Assembly: GCA_026702635.1 (NCBI GenBank)
Contig: JAPPBZ010000131.1
Location: 1-5,751, forward strand
Source: Bacteroidota bacterium
GTDB lineage: Bacteria > Bacteroidota > Rhodothermia > Rhodothermales > Bin80
Direction: 5' to 3'
DNA: 5,751 bases
The translations under genes were made by a program, and so were the position numbers. Below the pieces are notes generated by a model. It had not been told where the DNA came from and made no database searches. It saw only the letters and a program-made list of their open reading frames with translations. Positions 1 through 5,515 of the stretch are shown piece by piece (the first letter of the stretch is position 1; the number at the start of each line of letters is the position of its first letter).

Positions 1-270
1 CCTACTTGGATCAAATATGAGTGCAGGCTGCACATCGTTGGACAGATCCAGTTCACGAACCGAAGCATAGTGGTCCACATGTTCCTCAAGGTCCTCTACT
101 AACTGTGTTCGCTGCTCCTCGGTAAGTTCAATCCCAGCGATCTTCTCCGCACATGCGATGGTCTCTACAGTAATGGGGCCCTCTTGACGAGAGAGAATGT
201 CGGGGAATGTCGTGCCCACTACCCCGATTGAGGAGCACGCTGCAAGAAAATGACGTCGAGTCAGGGGCAT
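1..270 (-). CDS. TAT-exported amidase-like protein, N-terminal 90 residues (runs off the window)
   Basis: The frame opens at ATG 270 and stays open to base 1, giving 90 residues without a stop, so the gene is cut by the window edge. A clear Shine-Dalgarno sequence, GAAAGGA (280-286 on the minus strand), lies 9 bases before the ATG and fixes the start. The N-terminus is a twin-arginine signal: MPLTRRHFLAAC with Arg5-Arg6 followed by Phe-Leu, then a hydrophobic stretch to about residue 25. The protein is therefore probably folded in the cytoplasm and exported by Tat. After the signal come ITVETIACAEKIAGIELTEEQ (about residues 33-53) and an acidic helical part ending in PALIFDP. From memory, this order is typical of the pre-domain of environmental TAT-tagged amidases of the GatA/amidase-signature family. 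The catalytic Ser-cisSer-Lys region would lie beyond the window and cannot be checked. Being a gene is secure; amidase is likely but not shown. Confidence 0.65.
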   Translation of the reverse strand, partial: MPLTRRHFLAACSSIGVVGTTFPDILSRQEGPITVETIACAEKIAGIELTEEQRTQLVEDLEEHVDHYASVRELDLSNDVQPALIFDPSR

Positions 271-279
271 CTGGATAGA

Positions 280-286
280 TCCTTTC
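280..286 (-). promoter_or_regulatory. Shine-Dalgarno site of the amidase-like gene
   Basis: GAAAGGA on the minus strand, 9 bases before the ATG at 270. It is the best ribosome binding site in the window and supports the chosen start. Confidence 0.7.
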
Positions 287-314
287 AGGGCTGGGATTCC
301 CGGTTAAGGGTGCA

Positions 315-326
315 TCGATAAATCGA
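315..326. repeat. 12-bp palindrome upstream of the amidase-like gene
   Basis: TCGAT-AA-ATCGA is a perfect dyad located 45 to 56 bases before the ATG at 270, where a promoter or operator would be expected. Short AT-rich palindromes also arise by chance, and no convincing -35/-10 pair was found around it, so an operator role is only a possibility. Confidence 0.25.
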
Positions 327-372
327 ATGATTCCCAGAGATTGTTCAACAGTTCCTCAACGACTTCTTCGGT

Positions 373-567
373 TCATGCACAATACATGCGCTGAAAAATA
401 CTGAATTCACAGTTAGTGATGGCCGCATCAGCCTGGTCTCCCTTTGACAAGCGGTGTAGTGCCCCGTAAGGCTCTTCGGCGACGATCTTTTCGTGTGCGG
501 ATATTCCGCGCAACTTTCGGATTGTTTCCGTCCCGATCAGATTTACATCAATCAAGGTTGCCTTCAT
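373..567 (-). CDS. Doubtful small reading frame of 64 residues, unknown function
   Basis: A 64-residue frame from ATG 567, or 66 residues from TTG 573, lies just upstream of the amidase-like gene on the same strand with a gap of about 100 bases. AGAGG precedes the TTG by about 8 bases, so initiation is conceivable there. The protein starts MKATLIDVNLIGTETIRKL and contains GDQADAAITNC. That phrase looks a little like solute-binding proteins, but far too little is present to claim this. There is no signal peptide or membrane segment. It could be a small gene, the remnant of a larger one, or chance. No other frame in this stretch is better, which is the only reason to list it. Confidence 0.25.
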   Translation of the reverse strand: MKATLIDVNLIGTETIRKLRGISAHEKIVAEEPYGALHRLSKGDQADAAITNCEFSIFQRMYCA

Positions 568-596
568 TGGCAATGGGATGACCTCTTCTTATGAAA

Positions 597-616
597 GCGA
601 GAACAAAATTTCTCGC
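597..616. repeat. Inverted repeat (7-bp arms, 6-base loop) between the two divergent exported-enzyme genes
   Basis: GCGAGAA and TTCTCGC form perfect arms around CAAAAT. On the minus strand the hairpin is followed by only three Ts, so it is a poor intrinsic terminator. It sits in the spacer between the divergent genes at 270 and 871 and could be an operator or an mRNA leader structure. Confidence 0.3.
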
Positions 617-672
617 ATTGCTTGATGGTTAGTTAGCCCGTTTGAGGTTCCCCACGATCCCGGTTTCGGGTC

Positions 673-712
673 TCTGATGGAAGCTTCAGAATCCTGCAAT
701 TCGGGCATCAGA
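673..712. repeat. 7-bp inverted repeat with 26-base spacing
   Basis: TCTGATG (673-679) and CATCAGA (706-712) are perfect reverse complements. The palindrome GAAGCTTC lies between them. The element is upstream of the dienelactone hydrolase gene. With spacing this wide it may be coincidental. Confidence 0.15.
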
Positions 713-870
713 TAGCGCTGATTCCCCAACAGTTGTTTGCATAGAATTCTCTGGCAGAAGCAGAAAACGCAACCAACAGGTCGAATAGAAGTAGATCCTT
801 CGTGTAAAGAGACAGGTGAATGAGCCGTATAAGCTGCTCCCCAAATGTCGCGAACCTAAACCAGAACAAA

Positions 871-1758
871 ATGACCAAAGAAAGTCTCCCAATTGAGGTT
901 TTCGACCTGTTTGACCGCTATGTTCACAGTCAAATTTCCCGGCGGGAATTTTTAGACAAAGCATCCAAATACGCCGTTGGCACTATGACTGCCGCGGCAA
1001 TGCTTGACTTTCTATCCCCAAAATACTCTACCGCTCAACAGGTCCGGCGCGGGGATCCTCGTTTAACCGAAGAATATGTAACCTATCCGAGCACCGAGGG
1101 TGCAGGGACGATGCGTGCACTACTCTGCATCCCGGAAGGTATCACTACAACCCTGCCTGGGATAGTGGTTGTACACGAGAATCGTGGGCTGAATCCCCAC
1201 ATCGAAGACGTTTGCCGGCGCGCTGCCTTGGCTGGGTTCATCGGCCTAGCCCCGGATGCACTCACTCCACTGGGAGGATACCCTGGCACAGATGACGAAG
1301 GGCGTGAATTGCAGCGTCAGAGGGAGCGTGGAGAAATGCTTGAAGACTTCATCGCCGGGTACCAATATCTAAAGGAACATGCTCAATGTACCGGACGTGT
1401 CGGAGTCGTTGGATTCTGTTTTGGCGGATGGATTTCCAATATGATGGCCGTGCGCATTCCCGAGCTCGGTGCTGCCGTTCCATTTTATGGCGGACAACCT
1501 GACGCAGACCTAGTTCCGCAAATTCAGGCACCATTGCTGCTCCACTTTGCCGAGCAGGACAGACGCGTCAATGCTGGCTGGCCAGCGTACGAAGCTGCCC
1601 TGAAAGAGCATAATAAAGAGTATACCTCCTATATCTACGAAGGGCTGCAACATGGATTCCACAATGACACCACACCCCGCTTTGACCCAGAAGGGGCGAA
1701 GCTCGCCTGGGAGCGAACCGTTGCGTTCTTCAACGAACATCTTCGAGAGCAGCATTAA
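871..1758 (+). CDS. YghX-type dienelactone hydrolase family protein, TAT-exported
   Basis: A complete alpha/beta-hydrolase of 295 residues. Dienelactone hydrolases cleave cyclic ester or lactone bonds through a Cys-Asp-His triad; the physiological substrate here is unknown. Numbering from the ATG at 871: Arg24-Arg25 in ISRREFL begin a TAT-type signal with a hydrophobic stretch to about residue 48. HENRGLNP carries Glu103, which positions the nucleophile in this family. GFCFGG carries the nucleophile Cys183, HFAEQD carries Asp230, and GLQHGFHND carries His261. All are intact. The sequence matches E. coli YghX as I remember it almost phrase by phrase, including the segments VVVHENRGLNP, GWPAYEAALK and HGFHND, and has the same length. 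An upstream in-frame ATG at 820 would add 17 residues. I prefer 871 because it matches the family start and the added residues look non-coding, although neither start has a strong ribosome binding site. It is transcribed divergently from the amidase-like gene. Confidence 0.93.
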   Translation: MTKESLPIEVFDLFDRYVHSQISRREFLDKASKYAVGTMTAAAMLDFLSPKYSTAQQVRRGDPRLTEEYVTYPSTEGAGTMRALLCIPEGITTTLPGIVVVHENRGLNPHIEDVCRRAALAGFIGLAPDALTPLGGYPGTDDEGRELQRQRERGEMLEDFIAGYQYLKEHAQCTGRVGVVGFCFGGWISNMMAVRIPELGAAVPFYGGQPDADLVPQIQAPLLLHFAEQDRRVNAGWPAYEAALKEHNKEYTSYIYEGLQHGFHNDTTPRFDPEGAKLAWERTVAFFNEHLREQH

Positions 1759-1768
1759 TGTCAACCGG

Positions 1769-1797
1769 GTTTGTATCGACAGCCAGTCAATACAAAC
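1769..1797 (+). repeat. Hairpin just after the dienelactone hydrolase stop
   Basis: GTTTGTAT (1769-1776) and ATACAAAC (1790-1797) are perfect 8-bp arms. Inside them, after one mismatch, GAC pairs with GTC around the loop AGCCA. The hairpin begins 11 bases after the stop codon, the right place for a transcription end or an mRNA-stabilising structure. No T tract follows, so it is not a standard intrinsic terminator. Confidence 0.45.
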
Positions 1798-1807
1798 TGC
1801 TGAAAGC

Positions 1808-1990
1808 ATGTCTTTTCTGGAGTACCGGTTTCATCCCTCCTGGTCTCTGAATATCCCCCTATATTTCCCAATAATTACCCCGATCTGTGCGGCATTCATC
1901 GGTACAATGGAATATTCCAAGGAGATGCCATCGACTCAAGGGAATCTGGATGAGCTTTTTCAATACCTGTACTCCGGTGCGGGGGAGTGA
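1808..1990 (+). CDS. Doubtful 60-residue reading frame, unknown function
   Basis: A frame of 60 residues starts MSFLEYRFHPSWS and ends YLYSGAGE, with a mildly hydrophobic middle (IPLYFPIITPICAAF, about residues 17-31). It follows the hydrolase hairpin on the same strand. The only upstream purine run is GAAAG directly before the ATG, which is a poor ribosome site. I do not recognise it. It could be a decayed gene end or a chance frame. Apart from this, 1759-2141 shows no gene, only a pair of GAAAAATT repeats (2080-2087 and 2097-2104). Confidence 0.2.
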   Translation: MSFLEYRFHPSWSLNIPLYFPIITPICAAFIGTMEYSKEMPSTQGNLDELFQYLYSGAGE

Positions 1991-2141
1991 CCCGCAATTC
2001 TTTATTCAAATAACTGTTCAACTAAGTTTCGGTTTTTGTCCTACGTCAGTCCGCGTCAAGTCCGCCGAACTCGGGTAGCGAAAAATTGTCACCATTGAAA
2101 AATTAGGGATCAAATATAATAGTTGGTACCGCTCCCGGCGA

Positions 2142-2711
2142 CTATGGCCTTTTCGTGGCGCGCTTGTACCTCTTCGGCACCTCCATTTCTTCACGCGTCC
2201 ACTTCTGTGAAGAGGTCCCCGCTGAAACGTTGATCTCAATATGGCATGTATCGACCTGCTTCTTGTCCGGCGCCCAACACGCTACAATAGCGTAAACCGA
2301 ATTCCTGTGCGCTAGCGACAGCCAATCCCAAAGGTCTACGATAACGCCCTCATCGCCACGGTCTAACGCCACTTTGTGGATCATTTCGTCTAACCCATAC
2401 GACGAGTGCTCAAATTCTTGGAAGAATTCCCGGAGAACAGTGACAAGGTCTTGCCCATTGTGATTGCGCACGGGCAACTCTCTGGAAATGAAATCTTGCA
2501 GATCTTGACAATATTTCTGCCAGCGCTTTAGGGGCGCAGATCCCATGTCAAAGTACTCGTACCCGTCATCTTTTATGCGGCCAATCACGCTGACGGCATT
2601 CCTGGAGTGCAAATGAAGGTTGCCTTCAAAGCGCTCCATGCCTTGAAAAAGGTGTTGCGCGTATCGGTCCCTAAAACGGCGGCTTTTGCCAGCCTTGGAT
2701 TGATTGTTCAT
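2142..2711 (-). CDS. Hypothetical soluble protein, unknown function
   Basis: A 189-residue protein from ATG 2711. An in-frame TTG at 2762 would add 17 residues, and an in-frame TGA lies three codons further upstream. Neither start has a good ribosome site. I do not recognise the family. There is no signal peptide and no membrane helix. Both ends are basic (KAGKSRRFRDR near residues 7-16; KRYKRATKRP at the C-terminus) and the middle is acidic and aromatic (REFFQEFEHSSYGLDEM about residues 94-110; VIVDLWDWLSLAH about 123-135). The shape suggests a compact helical protein with charged tails. The small membrane protein at 2795-3061 is immediately upstream on the same strand, so the two are probably co-transcribed and may work together. 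The composition looks like a real protein; its function is open. Confidence 0.7.
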   Translation of the reverse strand: MNNQSKAGKSRRFRDRYAQHLFQGMERFEGNLHLHSRNAVSVIGRIKDDGYEYFDMGSAPLKRWQKYCQDLQDFISRELPVRNHNGQDLVTVLREFFQEFEHSSYGLDEMIHKVALDRGDEGVIVDLWDWLSLAHRNSVYAIVACWAPDKKQVDTCHIEINVSAGTSSQKWTREEMEVPKRYKRATKRP

Positions 2712-2794
2712 TGGGAAATAAATAGTGATCCACCTACTAGCCAGCTCGGTACACAGTTTCAATAAGTCTCAATTGTGCTCCTCACACAGCGGAA

Positions 2795-3061
2795 CTAGCC
2801 AATCACGCCCCATACTCCAATGGCCAAGTTCACAACCGTGGCAACCAGGATTATCACCGTGTACCAGTGAATGGCCTTGGTGTGCTTGCCCATTGTCTGT
2901 GACTGCTCTTCCATTGCCCTCGCGACCCTGAATATCTTCCTAAACCTGTATTCCTCTCGAACGTGGCCCGTACCCAAAGAACCCGTGTTGTCTGCCAATT
3001 CGTCATGTAGAGTAACAAGTTCTTCATCCGTCATGGATTCAAATTGATTCAGATACAGCAT
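2795..3061 (-). CDS. Small membrane protein with one C-terminal transmembrane helix, unknown function
   Basis: An 88-residue protein. The purine-rich AGAGGAAGA (3073-3081, minus strand) precedes the ATG at a somewhat long spacing. Residues 1-20 read MLYLNQFESMTDEELVTLHD, then ADNTGSLGTGH (about 23-33), a basic amphipathic stretch (REEYRFRKIFRVARAM, 35-50), and a single hydrophobic helix (about 67-88, WYTVIILVATVVNLAIGVWG) that ends the protein. From memory, many bacteria carry short unnamed proteins with the same plan: DEEL..hHD..A.NT.hGT.H, a charged helix, then a C-terminal membrane segment. I know no established function for them. The protein should be tail-anchored in the inner membrane with its body in the cytoplasm. 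It heads a probable two-gene unit with the 2142-2711 gene and is divergent from the membrane protein at 3261. Confidence 0.75.
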   Translation of the reverse strand: MLYLNQFESMTDEELVTLHDELADNTGSLGTGHVREEYRFRKIFRVARAMEEQSQTMGKHTKAIHWYTVIILVATVVNLAIGVWGVIG

Positions 3062-3164
3062 TCTTGGTATGGTCTTCCTCTGATTGGTTACTCTAACGAA
3101 AAGAGTTATTCCTGCAAACTGACCCTTGAGCCCAAACCTAGCAGTCGGGTTTGCTAATTTGGAT

Positions 3165-3174
3165 TACAATTGTA
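3165..3174. repeat. 10-bp palindrome in the divergent intergenic region
   Basis: TACAATTGTA is a perfect palindrome near the middle of the 199-base spacer between the genes starting at 3061 (minus) and 3261 (plus). On the minus strand the same bases give TACAAT, a possible -10 for the 3061 gene with only a weak TTCATT as -35. It could therefore be an operator, a promoter, or both. Confidence 0.25.
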
Positions 3175-3200
3175 CATAAACCAACAGAAAGAATGAAGGA

Positions 3201-3219
3201 TCACATGGGGGCCATGAGA
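3201..3219. repeat. 19-bp interrupted dyad upstream of the three-helix membrane protein gene
   Basis: TC-a-CATGG-GGG-CCATG-a-GA is symmetric except for one A/A mismatch in each arm. It ends seven bases before the -35 element at 3226 and lies between two divergent promoters, a common place for a regulator binding site. No regulator gene is visible in the window. Confidence 0.35.
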
Positions 3220-3225
3220 ATTTAA

Positions 3226-3254
3226 TTGGCCGTGTGACCCTGTGCTCATATACA
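3226..3254 (+). promoter_or_regulatory. Sigma70-like promoter, predicted to give a leaderless mRNA
   Basis: TTGGCC (3226-3231) and TATACA (3249-3254) are separated by exactly 17 bases. The -10 ends 6 bases before the ATG at 3261, so the expected transcription start is the A of that ATG. No ribosome binding site is present or possible on such a transcript. This supports choosing ATG 3261 over the GTG at 3234, which would lie inside the promoter. Confidence 0.5.
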
Positions 3255-3260
3255 GTACTT

Positions 3261-3806
3261 ATGACAAACGTTCCTGTGAAAGAAAATGTATCTGTACCCT
3301 CCGAAGCAGTGGATGCATCGACAATTGTGCAGGATCCACGTCGCAACTTGCAAACGTATCTTCAATTATGTAAGGATAGAACATTAAATCAGGAAAACTT
3401 AAACCGTGAGTATTCAGTGAAAGCACTGGGGATAGTTACATTCGCTGCGACAATTTTTGGAGCAGGAACGTCTTGGATTGACTCTCAGGATGTCTCCCGT
3501 TTTGAGTGGGTGATTTTGACTCTTGCAGGATTACTTGTGTGTGCCATTGCTATCCTAGTTTTTCTATGCATTGTGAAACCGCGTGATTGGAGTGAGCCGA
3601 TAAAACTGAGCACACACCTGTTGGATCACGCTCAAAAAGAGAACTCAACTAGATTCCTTTCAGGGATCGCGAAGGTTAGCCGAGATGCCATTGAGAGTAA
3701 CCAAGAGGTACTTGACAAACGCTCCTATAGTCTCAAATGGATCACCGGATTGGCAGTAGCAGAACTGGTATTTGTAGTATTGATTAGGATCCTGACCCTT
3801 TCTTAA
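3261..3806 (+). CDS. Three-helix membrane protein, unknown function (SLATT/PycTM-like topology)
   Basis: A 181-residue protein from ATG 3261. A GTG at 3234 would add nine residues but falls between the -35 and -10. Residues 1-50 form a hydrophilic head. Two membrane helices follow, close together (about 55-72 with ALGIVTFAATIFG; about 83-105 with VILTLAGLLVCAIAILVF). Then comes a cytoplasmic section of about 55 residues (KPRDWSEPIKLS to NQEVLDKRSYSLKW) and a third helix near the C-terminus (about 160-178). Two helices, a charged linker ending in a helix of the NQEVLDKRS type, and a further helix recall the membrane effectors of nucleotide-signalling defence systems (SLATT, PycTM). I infer this from topology only: no diagnostic motif was matched, and no cyclase lies next to it in this window. 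It is divergent from the small membrane protein at 3061, with shared regulatory space. No terminator is seen after its stop. Confidence 0.75.
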   Translation: MTNVPVKENVSVPSEAVDASTIVQDPRRNLQTYLQLCKDRTLNQENLNREYSVKALGIVTFAATIFGAGTSWIDSQDVSRFEWVILTLAGLLVCAIAILVFLCIVKPRDWSEPIKLSTHLLDHAQKENSTRFLSGIAKVSRDAIESNQEVLDKRSYSLKWITGLAVAELVFVVLIRILTLS

Positions 3807-3864
3807 ACCGCTCTGGAGATCTTGAAGAATTGTCACTTTCGTAAACGGGCGACGTAGGATTTTT

Positions 3865-3928
3865 GGGTGGAGGATTTCCCCCAGACTTCCGATCGAATTC
3901 GGATGGAACCCCGCGACCCTCTCCACCC
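3865..3928. repeat. Nested inverted repeat, possible structured element
   Basis: GGGTGGAG (3865-3872) pairs perfectly with CTCCACCC (3921-3928). Between them TCCGA (3888-3892) pairs with TCGGA (3899-3903). The result is a stem with a second stem inside it. No T tract follows on either strand, so it is not an ordinary terminator. It lies 59 bases after the stop of the membrane protein gene and could fold in the 3' end of that transcript. Confidence 0.3.
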
Positions 3929-3974
3929 TCGCGAGACGGTGTGCTACGGTCGAATCTATCTCTGTTGCCAAACT

Positions 3975-3991
3975 TTTTCATTAAATGAAAA
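3975..3991. repeat. 17-bp near-perfect palindrome
   Basis: TTTTCATT-A-AATGAAAA has 8-bp arms about a single central base. That is too tight for an RNA hairpin but a good shape for a dimeric DNA-binding protein. It is not placed in front of any gene I trust. Confidence 0.35.
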
Positions 3992-4478
3992 TCAGTATAC
4001 GCGTTCAATCGGCTCTGGAACCGATGATTGGTACAACTGTTCCCGACCGACAACATCCCACTAAGGGTTGGTGAAGACGAACAGCACAGGGGCAATTTCA
4101 AGAAAGTCACTGATAGAAGTCTGCCGAAAATTAATCCTGAACCATAAACAAAAATCTACTTCGTCGCTCAGACGATCATATAATGGGTTAGATGCTGGCC
4201 CCTGCTTCAGCCACCAGCTCACTGTATGAAGAAACCATACGAATAATATACTTTGGTACGGTGACAGTACGGCGCGTCTGCATGTGTTAACTAGTTCAAG
4301 ACCTTCCTTACTTTGCGGAATGACCCCGGGACTGCTCTATCGATGACTTCGACTAGGTTCTTAACTCAGGGCAGCTCTCGGGGCTGAATTACGGTAGTGG
4401 ATCCGAATATTAATCCGGTCGGAGCTAACCAGGTTGCACGCGGAGTTGATCGCGGTTATTGGGAAGAGTGATGCGTAC

Positions 4479-5339
4479 CTATTCCCGCTCGGTTTTGCGG
4501 GAAAGTGATTCAATTAGTTCTTTGGCACACCCAGCGATGATGTCACTTTGGTTAAATATTAGTTCATTGGCAATACACACCTCATAGTAGGGTATAGAAA
4601 TCACATCTTTGCTATTCCGAGGGAAACCCCATGCCAATACGACGTCCCACGAAATGGGATATAAGAGTCTCGTATTCGGATGCCACAATTCGTGTCTGGC
4701 CTTTGGGTACCTGATGACACCAGTATCCCCAATCACAAAACTCTTGGATTTATTTTTGGCCACTAAAGCCGCAATTCTCCTTCCATTGAACAGCGGGGCT
4801 AACTCGGTGTAGAGTCTATCTGGATAATTAAGATTAGATTCTATCCAGCTATTTCGGGTAAGACGCTCCTTTGATTCAGGGGTAAGGCATTGTACCTTAA
4901 CATCTTCGGGGACACGACCGTATTTGCGTTCATAGTCATTTATGTGACCTGGTATTGAATCCTTCTGAAGTAACCTACTTAGGCTGTCTGGATGTCGCCC
5001 AAGTTGGTATACTATAAATTTCATCCAAATATGACACTGGTGTTTAGTCAGCGCTATACTATCTCCACGTCGAACTCTCTTGATGATCTTTTCTACTATA
5101 TGTGCCACATCCCCTTCGATTTCTGATAACTTGGTTTCTAAGTCTGTCGTTGTCGCTCCATCTTCCGATCTGTGGGTATAGAGATATTTCTCTAAAAACA
5201 CATCAGCAGGGGATGACCGATACGTTTTGCTTGTTTTCCGATTAAAGCAATGCAGTTTTTCGCTCTTGTCGGTGAAATTGCGCAGGATGAATTGTGGGAC
5301 ATAGTGATGGCGTTTGGGGATGTTTGATGTGGCAAGCAT
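4479..5339 (-). CDS. DUF4238 family protein
   Basis: A complete 286-residue protein from ATG 5339, the usual length for this family. DUF4238 proteins are of unknown biochemical function. The family is known by an N-terminal HHYVPQF-type motif, present here as KRHHYVPQFILRNF (residues 9-22), followed by a short strand segment (KLHCFNRKT, 28-36). Next comes a helical middle with ETKLSEIEGDV (68-78) and MKFIVYQLGRHP (106-117), which corresponds to the family's conserved F.a.Q..R.P helix. The later family motif SDNP appears as IGDTGVI (203-209): the Asp is kept but Asn-Pro is replaced by Thr-Gly. There is no signal peptide or membrane segment, so it is probably cytoplasmic. The ribosome site is weak. 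Upstream are a perfect -10 and a hairpin. The neighbours suggest an accessory region. The family assignment is firm; any catalytic or defence role is inference. Confidence 0.85.
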   Translation of the reverse strand: MLATSNIPKRHHYVPQFILRNFTDKSEKLHCFNRKTSKTYRSSPADVFLEKYLYTHRSEDGATTTDLETKLSEIEGDVAHIVEKIIKRVRRGDSIALTKHQCHIWMKFIVYQLGRHPDSLSRLLQKDSIPGHINDYERKYGRVPEDVKVQCLTPESKERLTRNSWIESNLNYPDRLYTELAPLFNGRRIAALVAKNKSKSFVIGDTGVIRYPKARHELWHPNTRLLYPISWDVVLAWGFPRNSKDVISIPYYEVCIANELIFNQSDIIAGCAKELIESLSRKTERE

Positions 5340-5350
5340 TTATTTGATCG

Positions 5351-5380
5351 TAGGTCCGTGTCTGGCGTGGACCTATTTTT
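5351..5380 (+). terminator. Intrinsic terminator-like hairpin on the plus strand, inside the DUF4238 leader
   Basis: TAGGTCCGTG (5351-5360) and CGTGGACCTA (5366-5375) form a 10-bp stem around the loop TCTGG, followed at once by TTTTT (5376-5380). Two of the pairs are G-U wobbles that work only in plus-strand RNA; on the minus strand they become A-C mismatches. The form is that of a rho-independent terminator for rightward transcription, yet no rightward gene precedes it. It could end an antisense transcript of the DUF4238 gene, protect that gene from read-through, or be a leftover. The outer 7 bp could also act as an operator. Confidence 0.55.
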
Positions 5381-5394
5381 CGCCGTCATAGTCA

Positions 5395-5400
5395 ATTATA
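5395..5400 (-). promoter_or_regulatory. Candidate -10 element of the DUF4238 gene
   Basis: A perfect TATAAT on the minus strand, 55 bases before the ATG at 5339, would give a leader of about 50 bases containing the hairpin at 5351-5375. No good -35 is found at 16-18 bases, so the promoter is either activator-dependent or not real. Confidence 0.35.
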
Positions 5401-5515
5401 TACGAACAGAATCGGTCTATAAGGCAAACGTAATTCTATTTTATCCTGAATGGAGCTGCATTTATATTCAAGTGGGTGAGTTTTTCGGTAGAGCGGAATG
5501 GGAAGCATAGAATCG

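Larger units (their letters stand above)
3807..4478. other. 672-base stretch without a convincing gene, containing several dyads
   Basis: The stretch lies between convergent genes. One minus-strand frame (from ATG 3981 down to 3784, 65 residues) is low-complexity, rich in Ser, Arg, Gly and Pro, overlaps the end of the plus gene and has no ribosome site, so I do not call it. The stretch holds an 8-bp inverted repeat (3865-3928), the palindrome CTCGCGAG (3928-3935) and a 17-bp dyad at 3975-3991. No tRNA, CRISPR unit or insertion-sequence end was recognised. From about 4000 to 4478 I see nothing beyond short frames and weak dyads. Confidence 0.5.

Noticed and set aside
820..870. Longer N-terminus of the dienelactone hydrolase from ATG 820.
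   Set aside because: The 17 extra residues are unlike the family, and the ATG at 871 matches the family start, although the upstream ATG cannot be excluded.
1887..2078. Plus-strand 63-residue frame after the hydrolase.
   Set aside because: Runs across the non-coding stretch with unlikely composition (many Ser, Phe, Gln, Cys) and has no ribosome site.
3784..3981. Minus-strand 65-residue frame starting MKKFGNRDRFDR.
   Set aside because: Low-complexity composition, no ribosome site, overlaps the end of the plus-strand membrane protein gene, and matches nothing I recognise.
4193..4291. Possible tRNA or small RNA around the GCTGG/CCAGC inverted repeat and a TTCAAG sequence.
   Set aside because: No acceptor, anticodon or T-arm pairing can be built; the stem is only 5 bp.
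4291..4365. Minus-strand fragment ending VPGSFRKVRKVLN, suggesting a transposase or other gene remnant.
   Set aside because: Only 24 residues, no start codon, and the frames upstream do not join into a recognisable protein.
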